Assembly: GCA_964351395.1 (NCBI GenBank)
Contig: CAYGOF010000019.1
Span: forward strand, 1 to 64,000
Length of the DNA: 64,000 nt
Reading direction: 5' to 3'
DNA from: Imperialibacter sp964351395
Lineage (GTDB): Bacteria; Bacteroidota; Bacteroidia; Cytophagales; Cyclobacteriaceae
The position numbers were made by a program, and so were the translations under genes. Positions 1 to 7,268 of the stretch are shown here, piece after piece (within the stretch, counting starts at the first letter, position 1; each line of letters opens with the position of its first letter). Below the pieces are notes generated by a model. The model was not told the origin of the DNA, made no database searches, and was given only the letters and a program-made list of their open reading frames with translations.

Positions 1-330
1 GCATCTGTATCGAGATTGGCTGGGATATTGTTGAGATCGTTGAAATTGCCACTAAAGAGTGAAGAAGGGCGATTTGTTAAGCTGTTATAGTCTCCGTCGA
101 AGTCGTCGCTGGCATCAGTGTCCAGGTTAGCAGGTAGCCCAGTCAGATCGGCGAAATTACCGCTGAACAGAGCAGGTTTGTTCGAGAGACTATTGTAGTC
201 GCCATCGAAGTCATCTGTTGCGTCCGTATCCAAATTAGCAGGAATCCCACTTAGGTCCGAAAAACCACCGCTAAATAGGGTTGGAATGTTGCTAAGGCTA
301 TTGTAGTCACCATCAAAATCATCAGCGGCA
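1..330 (-). repeat. Tandem 108-bp coding repeat (36 aa per unit)
   Basis: The TAGTC anchor recurs at 88, 196 and 304, an exact 108-bp spacing, and the surrounding sequence is similar with scattered third-position changes. Each unit encodes 36 residues of the pattern DFDGDYNSL(S/T)N-P-LFSG-F-DL-(G/N)-PANLDTDA. The array continues past the left edge. The divergence between units indicates an old duplication kept in frame rather than a recent expansion. Confidence 0.85.
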
Positions 331-908
331 TTGTTGTCGTAACTGGAAAGATCAACTACAGTGGAGCTTGGATCACCAGAAAGCTTGAGTTGTCCTGCTA
401 TAAATTCCAGCGACTGAATTTCGTTGTTTGGGTCAGTATCTCCTGTTGCGACAAGACTACCTAAATCAACCGTATTGCCACGTTCAATAGATAGGAGGTT
501 TCCAGTAAGAGTGAGGGTTTGTTTGTCGGTATCGATAGTCGAAATATCCACCGCATTTCCTTCAGATACAGAAAGATTGGATCCATTGAGTTCCAGCATC
601 TGCGCTTTTTGAGCTACCAATAGTTTGTTCCATGAAGTGCCATTCCAGAAGTAAAAAAGCCCTTCGGTATCATCGAATACCATCAGCCCTTTCTCAGATG
701 CTTCCAGCTGCATTGCCAGGCGCTGGGGGGTGCTCATTTTTGGAATAAGAAGCCCTTGATTATTGTTGGGGGAAACAAGCTGCAATACAGCATTTGGATT
801 GGGGGTCGCTGTGTTTATCCCCACAGAGTTGCCCTGGGCAATAGCGCTTCCACACAGCACTATAACCATGAGCCCGGCAAGGCCCAAATAGTGAATCAAT
901 CGGTACAT
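1..908 (-). CDS. Secreted repeat protein, tail-fibre-like, partial (C-terminus outside window)
   Basis: The minus-strand frame is open from an ATG at 908 to the left edge with no stop, so only the N-terminal ~302 residues are present. It begins with a hydrophobic signal peptide ending near AIAQ. A segment follows containing VGINTATPNPNAVLQL and GLLIPKMSTPQRLAM, a start commonly seen in large Bacteroidota surface proteins and tail-fibre-like proteins. After a spacer of about 130 residues come 36-residue repeats built on DFDGDYNSLSN, P-LFSG and DLTGLPANLDTDA. YNSL-N-P/LFSG repeats of this kind resemble phage tail-fibre shaft repeats, so a fibrous extracellular role is inferred. The function is unknown. 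It stands alone; the next gene leftwards is not visible. Confidence 0.75.
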   Translation of the reverse strand, partial: MYRLIHYLGLAGLMVIVLCGSAIAQGNSVGINTATPNPNAVLQLVSPNNNQGLLIPKMSTPQRLAMQLEASEKGLMVFDDTEGLFYFWNGTSWNKLLVAQKAQMLELNGSNLSVSEGNAVDISTIDTDKQTLTLTGNLLSIERGNTVDLGSLVATGDTDPNNEIQSLEFIAGQLKLSGDPSSTVVDLSSYDNNAADDFDGDYNSLSNIPTLFSGGFSDLSGIPANLDTDATDDFDGDYNSLSNKPALFSGNFADLTGLPANLDTDASDDFDGDYNSLTNRPSSLFSGNFNDLNNIPANLDTD

Positions 909-1206
909 AAGCTCAAAGGTTGCTACAATAAAACTAAACCAATGTAACCGAAATAGTGATATTTTAATAGCGACTTATCAAGTATTTGCAAATCACTCGC
1001 CAAGAAGGGTGTTGCAAGCACTTTTTTGATAGCAAGAAAAGAGGCTCTTGTACTATTTAGTGATCAGTGTACAATCAAGGTGTCGATTGATTGTTCTGAT
1101 AAAATTTGCAGCTGTCGGGAAGATTATTTAAAGTATGTAATTCACTAAAAACGACTAAGTAGCTTTCCATCAGTCCATTATTGGATAACAGTATTTTGAT
1201 TGAAGG
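909..1206. other. Intergenic, no gene seen
   Basis: About 300 AT-rich bases lie between the start of the repeat protein (transcribed leftwards) and the stop of the next minus-strand lipoprotein gene. Frequent stops occur in all frames, and no tRNA-like clover or hairpin followed by a T tract was found. It presumably holds the promoter of the repeat protein, but no convincing Bacteroidota promoter (TTTG / TAnnTTTG) could be fixed. Confidence 0.5.
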
Positions 1207-1776
1207 TTATTTCGGGTTGAAGATAAAATCGACCTCATAGGGTCTGTCACTGCGAAGAGGCAAGTCATTGAATGAACATACGGAGTTGCCTGTAACATTG
1301 GATACTTCGAAAAACCTTTTTATCACGATTTCCTTGGTGCTGTTGTACGCTATTGGAAAAAAGTATTGAAGTCTATTGTTTCTGCTTCCGAACCAAAGTT
1401 GATCGTCTTGCGCAGTAAAAATGGCTCTTAGCGTATCAGATGTTTGTTGCTGGAACACAAATTCATCGCAACTAAAACACTTCAAGTAACGAGAAATCAG
1501 AATTACCCTTTCATAAAGGCTGTCTTTTGAAAATTTCAATTCAAAATTGACCTCTAGTCTTCCTGAATCGCCAGCAGAATAGTCAAATTCTGGAATATCT
1601 TGGTTGAACAAGCAGTCCCAATTGAAGTCCGGTGTTTCTTCTCCTTCAAAAACATACCTGTTTGATACCCAGGTATGGGCAGTGAGCAGCTCATGGGTGG
1701 TAATGATATTGTCTTCCTTACTGCAACCTTGTAGGAGGCAGCATAAAGTGATAATTACTATTGATGGTCTCTTCAT
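1207..1776 (-). CDS. Hypothetical lipoprotein
   Basis: A 189-residue protein starting MKRPSIVIITLCCLLQGC. The lipobox LQGC marks it for lipidation and the mature protein should sit on the periplasmic side of a membrane or on the outer membrane. An upstream TTG would add only two residues, so the ATG at 1776 is preferred. The mature part contains several cysteines (including a CFSC pair) and a beta-rich pattern, but I recognise no family. It lies 18 bases downstream of the VOC gene on the same strand, suggesting joint transcription. No function can be assigned. Confidence 0.7.
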   Translation of the reverse strand: MKRPSIVIITLCCLLQGCSKEDNIITTHELLTAHTWVSNRYVFEGEETPDFNWDCLFNQDIPEFDYSAGDSGRLEVNFELKFSKDSLYERVILISRYLKCFSCDEFVFQQQTSDTLRAIFTAQDDQLWFGSRNNRLQYFFPIAYNSTKEIVIKRFFEVSNVTGNSVCSFNDLPLRSDRPYEVDFIFNPK

Positions 1777-1794
1777 GTGCAAAATACAAACAGC

Positions 1795-2259
1795 TTATTT
1801 GGTGTTGGCATCGTTAATTTCTACCCAATAACCATCCGGATCTACAATATAGATCTGAGCGGCACCATCTATTCTTGTATTTGACTCTCCCGGCTTTCCT
1901 TGCCAGCTCTCAAACGGGATGCCTACACTATTCAAATGCTTCATATAGGGCTTTATATCGGTGGTATGAAGGCAAATGTGCATGTTCTTTTCCATCTGAA
2001 TTTTACTGTTGTCACCCTGTATGATATGCAGTTCCTGACCGTTACCGAGATAAAACCATCTATGCCTGCCATCTTTTATCGGGCAATCCATTTCTTTTAA
2101 CTTCAGCGCTTTTATGTAAAAATCTGCGCTGACATTCATGTCTTTTACATAAAGTGCATAATGATCAAATGAAAGTGATGGAAGTTCATTTGTTGACTGC
2201 GCTCTTGAATTGTGGCAGAATACCAGTAAAACTATACAGGTTGCAATAATGTTTTTCAT
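1795..2259 (-). CDS. VOC (glyoxalase/bleomycin-resistance) family protein, exported
   Basis: From the ATG at 2259 the product is 154 residues: a signal peptide (MKNIIATCIVLLVFCHNSRA) followed by a single vicinal-oxygen-chelate domain. Family marks are the opening DHYALYVKDMNVSADFY, a central HICLHTTD segment and the C-terminal YIVDPDGYWVEIND, whose Glu is the usual metal ligand. A GTG at 2304 opens the frame 15 codons earlier but would bury the signal peptide, so the later ATG is chosen. VOC members include glyoxalases, dioxygenases and binding proteins; the substrate cannot be read from the sequence. Export is less common for the family. Confidence 0.8.
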   Translation of the reverse strand: MKNIIATCIVLLVFCHNSRAQSTNELPSLSFDHYALYVKDMNVSADFYIKALKLKEMDCPIKDGRHRWFYLGNGQELHIIQGDNSKIQMEKNMHICLHTTDIKPYMKHLNSVGIPFESWQGKPGESNTRIDGAAQIYIVDPDGYWVEINDANTK

Positions 2260-2487
2260 ATTATGACATCGTTTAAGGAGTGTATGGAAAGCGGTGTTGT
2301 TCACTCAAATTCAGCTTATTAATTGATTAAAGCTAACCATTCCTATCAAAGACTATATGATTGAGGGTACCTTTTTTGCCTGGCCATTTATTCTTTGGAA
2401 CTACTTTGAAGGCATGTACAAGGAAGCTCAATGAATTGACGCGTTATTTGTCCCTTAGAAACTAATGGTCACCAAAGATGTGTGCTA

Positions 2488-3726
2488 TTACTTCCCCATA
2501 CTCTTCAGCACCCTTGCTACAATCCCGTCCATGCTACTGCTATCCACCCAGCGAGCCACAATCACCAGGTCGTTTTCCTGATCCACATAGATCATGTTGG
2601 TGCCAGCGCCTAAGTGATAAAAGGCTGAGGCGGGAGCACTCGGTAAGGGCTTTTGTTCTGTATTCAGGAAGAAGTTCATAAACCCGTAAGTAGTTTAAAC
2701 TGGCGTCGGTGTTCTTGCCATACTCAACCACTTTTCGGAGATCAGCTGCTGACCGTTCCAGCTTCCATTGCGTAAAGTAAGGTAGCCGAAGCGAGCCTGG
2801 TCATAGGCATTTATGAACATGCCGCCACCCCAGTGTGACCCACCACTAACAGATTGTACGGGCTTGCCATCGAGCACAATCCACGAGTTTTCATAGCCCA
2901 ACCAACGCCAGGTAGGAGAGGCGCCAATAGGGTCCATGATGTTTTCTTTCAATACTTCGGGTAATGGCTTTCTCCAAACGTTAAGGATACAAAGTGCAAG
3001 CAGGTTCACCCGGGTGTCGTTGTATTTGTAAAACGAGCCTGGCTCGTTTCTTTCTCTGCCTATCCAACCATTGGTGTCTCTTGGAGGCCTGTCGGCCCAG
3101 TCAGGCTTGCCCCATAAAGTGCCTTCCCAGTCGCTGGTTTGGCGAAGCAGATGGTCCCACGTGATTTTTCGATTACGCTCCGAGTTAAACAGCTCAAGCA
3201 CATCCGTCTCTTCAAAGGATTCCGCTTTATTGAGCCCAATCCGGGTGGGTTCATAAGGAATTACTGGTCCAATATAAGGATAGACCTTGTCGTCTACATC
3301 CCTGATCAATCCTTTGTCGTAGGCAAGGCCCACGGAGGTGCTAAGGAAACTCTTGGCCACACTAAAGGTCTGATCTACTTGATCAGGCTCACCCCATTTA
3401 GTTACGATATACCCGTTTTTGATGACCATGCCAGTAGATGGTCCTCTTTCCTTTAAAGGACCGACAGCGTCACCAAATGGCTCCCTTCCAAAGCTTAAAT
3501 AATGTGCTTCCTTCAGGTTTTTGGAGTTTTTCGACTCACTGTTAATTGCGAAATCGACAGCTTCCTGCAGCAGGGTGGCATCCATGCCGAGGGAAGCTGG
3601 AAGTCTTTCTTCCCACATACCCGGAGGGGGAAAGTAGGGTTTGACTGCTTTGCTCTTTTGTCCGAATGTAAGTAGAGGTGTTACCGCAAGTATACAGAGG
3701 AGGGCGGCTTTCAATGATTTTGTCAT
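2488..3726 (-). pseudogene. Serine beta-lactamase-like hydrolase with an in-frame premature stop
   Basis: The first 343 codons (3726 to 2698) encode a signal peptide and a class C beta-lactamase/6-aminohexanoate-hydrolase type serine hydrolase. They contain the nucleophile motif SVAK (Ser122, Lys125) and a YND motif near residue 235. A TAA at 2695-2697 interrupts the frame. The same frame then continues for 68 codons to a stop at 2488-2490, with typical C-terminal sequence (TTYGFMNFF, then HLGAGTNMIYVDQEND and VIVARWVD). The HLGAG segment sits where the third active-site motif is expected, so the short product should be inactive. CAA to TAA (Gln to stop) is the simplest explanation. The cause may be a real nonsense mutation or a sequence error. 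Confidence 0.8.
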
Positions 3727-3882
3727 GTTGGCGTGGCTTTAAAACAAAAACAGGTGGCTAATACAATTTCTTGTGGCACAAATTTACTATTTGCCAAGAA
3801 ACGTTATCAACCACCTGTCACAGATGATTCCTTAGGAAGGGAAATGTTCGAAGCTAACTTGGTTAGTCAACCAACCATGGTA

Positions 3883-4326
3883 TTATCCTTCTATCTCGGT
3901 AACAATCACTTTCTCCATTACATCACCTTCTCTGATAGCGTCGATTACTTCCAGCCCTTCGTATACTTTGCCGAATACAGTATGGTTTCTATCCAGGTGA
4001 GCGGTATTGGTACGGCTATGGCAAATGAAAAACTGTGAGCCGCCTGTGTTTCTTCCGGCATGAGCCATGCTCAAGACACCTCTGTCGTGGTATTGATTTT
4101 CTCCATCTAGCTCGCAAGGGATTGTATAGCCTGGTCCACCAGCGCCAGTACCTTTTGGACAACCACCCTGAATCACAAAATCTGGAATTACTCTGTGGAA
4201 AGTAAGGCCATCATAGAAATTGTGAGAGGCTAGCTCGATAAAGTTGGCAACCGCTTTAGGTGCATCTTTTTCAAAAAACTTAATTTTCATCACACCTTTT
4301 CCTGTGTGTATTTCTACTGCTTTCAT
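3883..4326 (-). CDS. Peptidyl-prolyl cis-trans isomerase, cyclophilin type
   Basis: A 147-residue single-domain cyclophilin without a signal peptide, so probably cytoplasmic. It catalyses prolyl peptide bond isomerisation in protein folding. The hallmark segments are FHRVIPDFVIQGG with its catalytic Arg, then LSMAHAG and GSQFFI, then LDRNHTVFGKV. The Trp that binds cyclosporin in eukaryotic forms is replaced here by the His of AHLDRNH, as in bacterial PpiB-like enzymes. The gene is monocistronic on the minus strand. Length and motifs match the short bacterial cyclophilins. Confidence in the family is high; the physiological client is unknown. Confidence 0.95.
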   Translation of the reverse strand: MKAVEIHTGKGVMKIKFFEKDAPKAVANFIELASHNFYDGLTFHRVIPDFVIQGGCPKGTGAGGPGYTIPCELDGENQYHDRGVLSMAHAGRNTGGSQFFICHSRTNTAHLDRNHTVFGKVYEGLEVIDAIREGDVMEKVIVTEIEG

Positions 4327-4488
4327 GAGTGTTCGTTTAAAATTGAAGTAAATAAATGAATAGAATTGAAGCTTTCCGCCGTTATTTTAACTAAAGCCTG
4401 CAAAACACACAAAAGTAGCGTTTGCATGCAACTGATCCCCCAAAATTTTATTGAAGGTGATTCATTATCGATTTATGCATTTTTACCG

Positions 4489-4546
4489 TTGTTGGCATCG
4501 CCAAAAAAACTGATTGACTATAAGTTAAAGTCGTAGTCGCCAACAA
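4489..4546. other. Inverted repeat TTGTTGGC / GCCAACAA
   Basis: Eight-base perfect arms lie at 4489-4496 and 4539-4546, in the gap between the ArsC-like gene and the cyclophilin gene. The 42-base loop is AT-rich. It may be part of an RNA fold upstream of the cyclophilin gene, or chance; no known riboswitch was recognised. Confidence 0.3.
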
Positions 4547-4558
4547 TGTGATAATGTT

Positions 4559-4579
4559 GCTGCCTGATCATCAGGCAGC
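4559..4579. terminator. Perfect 9-bp hairpin downstream of the ArsC-like gene
   Basis: GCTGCCTGA (4559-4567), a 3-base loop, then TCAGGCAGC (4571-4579). It begins 15 bases beyond the stop of the minus-strand gene at 4595 and is stable enough for transcription termination, but no U tract follows on the minus strand. It could instead be a processing or protein-binding element. Confidence 0.45.
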
Positions 4580-4594
4580 TACCTGGAAAAAGCA

Positions 4595-4945
4595 TCAAAC
4601 AATGGCTCCTTTCACAGCTGCTACGTTTTTGGGTGAATTTCCTATGAAAATTTTTCCATCGATGATAAATACTGGTCGTTTGAGAAAAGTATATTCTTCT
4701 AATATGTAAGTTCTGTAGTCTTGCTCACTTAGGTTCTTGTCTTTCAAACCCATGGATTTGTACTTCATGGCTACTCTCGAAAACAAAGCTTCGTAAGATC
4801 CTGCAAGGTTTTTCATTTCATCAATTTGCTCGGACGTAATGGGCTCCTTTTTTATGTCCTGGTACTGAAAATCGCTGCCGATGCCCAGGTCTTTAATGAT
4901 GCGCTGGCAGGTGGAGCAGCTGGAGAGGTGATAAACTTTCTTCAT
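4595..4945 (-). CDS. ArsC/Spx-family thioredoxin-fold protein
   Basis: A 116-residue protein of the arsenate reductase/Spx/YffB superfamily. The N-terminus MKKVYHLSSCSTC carries a CxxC pair (Cys10 and Cys13), and the later RPVFIIDGKIFIGNSP is the family's cis-Pro strand region. Members reduce arsenate with glutathione or thioredoxin, or act as redox-sensing adaptors of RNA polymerase. No arsenic resistance genes lie nearby, so an arsenate function should not be assumed. The CxxC resembles Spx-type redox pairs, but the protein is not clearly Spx. It is transcribed alone on the minus strand. Confidence 0.8.
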   Translation of the reverse strand: MKKVYHLSSCSTCQRIIKDLGIGSDFQYQDIKKEPITSEQIDEMKNLAGSYEALFSRVAMKYKSMGLKDKNLSEQDYRTYILEEYTFLKRPVFIIDGKIFIGNSPKNVAAVKGAIV

Positions 4946-5279
4946 ACTGCAAAGAAAGTAAAATTAGTGCGACCGAGACGTTGTTTCAGATACGAATTTG
5001 GGAAAATACATTTGACTTGATCTTGTTCAGAAACCAATTTTCTATACGGCGTCAGGTTCTTTTTTCAGTAGGAGAAATCTATTAGATTGACTTCGAATAG
5101 ACACTGAAGTAAAATATTCATTATTCAAATGCCATCTGCTGTCAAATGGCCACTTGGACTGAGTTGTTGACCCTGGATAATATTTGAAGGGTGTTGCTAA
5201 AACGAATGAGTCCAATGTGTATACTTTGGAAGATAGGTGATTTAATGGGTTGAACAGGTTTGGACAAACTTTTGACTGG
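4946..5279. other. Divergent intergenic region, no gene seen
   Basis: This gap of 334 bases separates the start of the ArsC-like gene (minus) from the start of the glycosidase-like gene (plus), so promoters for both should lie here. The longer open frames on the minus strand overlap the glycosidase coding region and look like shadows. No hairpin, repeat or clear promoter pair stands out. Confidence 0.45.
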
Positions 5280-6857
5280 ATGAAACAAACGATTCTTCTA
5301 TTGCTGATTTTTACATTTCCATGGACATCAAAAGCACAATTGATTAGCCTAAGGTCCGACAACCAATACATTGAAGATGCTTTTGGTTGGGCAGTGGATA
5401 AAGCTGGTAGCTGGCGAATGACTGGCCAATCGGGTGAAATCAATCGCCATGAAGGCGGCGAGGGGCAGGGCTATAAAGTTGACACCAAATACGAGCCTTC
5501 TTACTGGGCGGGTTATGCACATCGTACTGCGTACTACATCCGCGACTTTGCTCATCAGGCAAGTGGCGCACACTTGGTAGGGATGGACGAAGAGAACTAC
5601 GCCATGCTCCAAAATTTTGCGGATAACTGTACTGAAGACAAGCTATGGTTTAGCTGGTGGGCTTTGAATTTTGATGGTTCAGTCTTTACTCTTGATGCTC
5701 CAAATCCTCCCGGAACCGATATTTATGAGGGGTATCCGGCAGGTTTTGTGAATAAAGAAGGGGAATCTTTTGTCAGGGAAATTCCGGCCATGTTCGAATT
5801 GGTTGAAAAGGCCTGGAAATGCTATTTGTGGACAGGAGACAAGCGGTATGTTCAAGACGAAAATTTGTGGCAAATGTATCAGCAGGTTGTTACTGAGTTT
5901 GTGGCACTTCACGACAGCGACAACAACGGCATTCCAGAAGGTGTTGGGAATATTTTTGCTGGGTCAGCCACCTACAATGAGGCTGACATCCACCCCTTTG
6001 AGGCAGGTGATGCCATTGGTTCACAATTTCAGGCGTATTTAGCTTTCGCTGCGTTTTTGGCCGAAAGAAACCAAATGCAGGAAAGCAAAGAACAGTTTAA
6101 AAGAGCTGAAGCATTGAGGGATTACTTCAACAAAGAGTGGTCAGCGCTTGATGCGACTGATACGTATTCTTGTGCTATCACTAATCAACAAGAGAAATTC
6201 CCATATTTCAATAAAGAAACGAGTTGGTTTATGCCAATGAAGCTCATTACTGAGCCTGGGAAGAAGAACGATAGATATCTTGATTTTATTTCTATGGAAA
6301 TAGGGGATGGTAGAGGTTCAGCGAATCAGAAGAAAGGCGCTCCACATAATATAGAAGCATACACCTACTTGCCCGACACCTACTTTCCTTATAACAGGGT
6401 GAGCGAAGCATGGAAATGGATGAAATACATCATCGATTCCAAAGATCAACCACATGTGGTTACACAGCAGGGTACCAATGGCAATTATCCCGAAGTATCG
6501 TTTACGCTGGTAAGCCAGGTAGTAGAGGGGTTAATGGGCGTAGAACCCAATGCAGCAGAAAGTGCATTAAGTACTATTCCAAGGTTGCCTGGCGACATAG
6601 ACTTTTTGGAGTTAGACAACCTAAAGATAGGAGCACATGCGGTTAAGCTGCATCACACCAGTAGTTCTTCCCGGCTTACCCATAGTGCTGGCAATAAGCC
6701 TGTTGAATGGACAGCTCGCTTTTACGGAAAACATGCACAAATAGTAGTCAATGGGAAAAAGGAAAAGTCCAAAACTGCGATACTGAATGGAGTACTATAC
6801 AGCTATGCTGTGGTGCAGGTTGGCGTGGGCGAAACAGTGGAAGTGAAGCTCGAATGA
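5280..6857 (+). CDS. Secreted six-hairpin (alpha/alpha barrel) glycosidase-like protein
   Basis: From the ATG at 5280 the protein has 525 residues, starting with a signal peptide (MKQTILLLLIFTFPWTSKA). A TTG at 5250 would extend it by ten residues ahead of the signal peptide and is less likely. The body is rich in aromatic residues and helical repeats typical of alpha/alpha six-hairpin glycoside hydrolases, with segments such as PSYWAGYAHRTAYYIRDFAHQ and DSDNNGIPEGVG (Asp/Glu-rich, a plausible catalytic or calcium region). A small beta domain closes the C-terminus. I cannot place it in a numbered GH family. It probably cleaves an oligosaccharide in the periplasm or outside the cell. It stands alone, convergent with the next gene. 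Confidence 0.65.
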   Translation: MKQTILLLLIFTFPWTSKAQLISLRSDNQYIEDAFGWAVDKAGSWRMTGQSGEINRHEGGEGQGYKVDTKYEPSYWAGYAHRTAYYIRDFAHQASGAHLVGMDEENYAMLQNFADNCTEDKLWFSWWALNFDGSVFTLDAPNPPGTDIYEGYPAGFVNKEGESFVREIPAMFELVEKAWKCYLWTGDKRYVQDENLWQMYQQVVTEFVALHDSDNNGIPEGVGNIFAGSATYNEADIHPFEAGDAIGSQFQAYLAFAAFLAERNQMQESKEQFKRAEALRDYFNKEWSALDATDTYSCAITNQQEKFPYFNKETSWFMPMKLITEPGKKNDRYLDFISMEIGDGRGSANQKKGAPHNIEAYTYLPDTYFPYNRVSEAWKWMKYIIDSKDQPHVVTQQGTNGNYPEVSFTLVSQVVEGLMGVEPNAAESALSTIPRLPGDIDFLELDNLKIGAHAVKLHHTSSSSRLTHSAGNKPVEWTARFYGKHAQIVVNGKKEKSKTAILNGVLYSYAVVQVGVGETVEVKLE

Positions 6858-6993
6858 TAGGGTCAAAAAAACATCAGTTAGTCAATTCCTTCATTTCTTT
6901 AATGGGGAAATAAGCTGCGCCCGGAAGATCTAACCAACACACAAGCATAAGGCACTATGTGGCCACGTTCTTTCTCCTGTGAAATCCAAAGTT

Positions 6994-7200
6994 TTAATTT
7001 TTGCGAGAGCTACTTAAAAGCCAAACGCTGATACCAGCTACGGTGATAAGGCTACCTACTGCAATGGCGAGGTTAACGTTGCGCTGGGCACGTCTGGCTC
7101 GTGTTAAATAGGCGGATCCAAGTCCTTTTTCTTCTATGAAGTGCTCAATATTTTTGATCCTGCTCTCTAGTTCTTCTTTCGCTTTAGTTGCTAAATCCAT
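6994..7200 (-). CDS. Small membrane protein with charged helix
   Basis: A 68-residue protein. The N-terminal 35 residues form a charged, probably coiled-coil helix (KAKEELESRIKNIEHFIEEK). One hydrophobic segment follows (NLAIAVGSLITVAGISVWLL) and a short basic tail SSSRKN ends it, giving the arrangement of a tail-anchored or single-pass inner-membrane protein. I recognise no family. It lies 68 bases downstream of the ABC permease gene on the same strand and may belong to that transcript or have its own promoter. Confidence 0.6.
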   Translation of the reverse strand: MDLATKAKEELESRIKNIEHFIEEKGLGSAYLTRARRAQRNVNLAIAVGSLITVAGISVWLLSSSRKN

Positions 7201-7268
7201 TTTGTTACGTTTTTATTGCTACTGTTTTTAACAACAGTCTGCTACAAATAGTTTAGCGATAACCGTTT

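Noticed and set aside
424..612. Plus-strand open frame within the repeat protein region
   Set aside because: It is the shadow of the minus-strand repeat gene, which has the signal peptide and regular repeats.
2540..2731. Second-frame 63-codon ORF near the serine hydrolase lesion
   Set aside because: It overlaps both in-frame halves of the hydrolase in another frame and reads as low-quality sequence; the nonsense mutation explains the region.
4595..4945. Naming the CxxC protein an arsenate reductase
   Set aside because: No arsenic genes nearby and the CxxC pair fits several branches of the superfamily, so only the family was stated.
5042..5443. Minus-strand 133-codon ORF upstream of and into the glycosidase-like gene
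   Set aside because: It overlaps the signal peptide coding region of a well-supported gene and shows no recognisable protein pattern.
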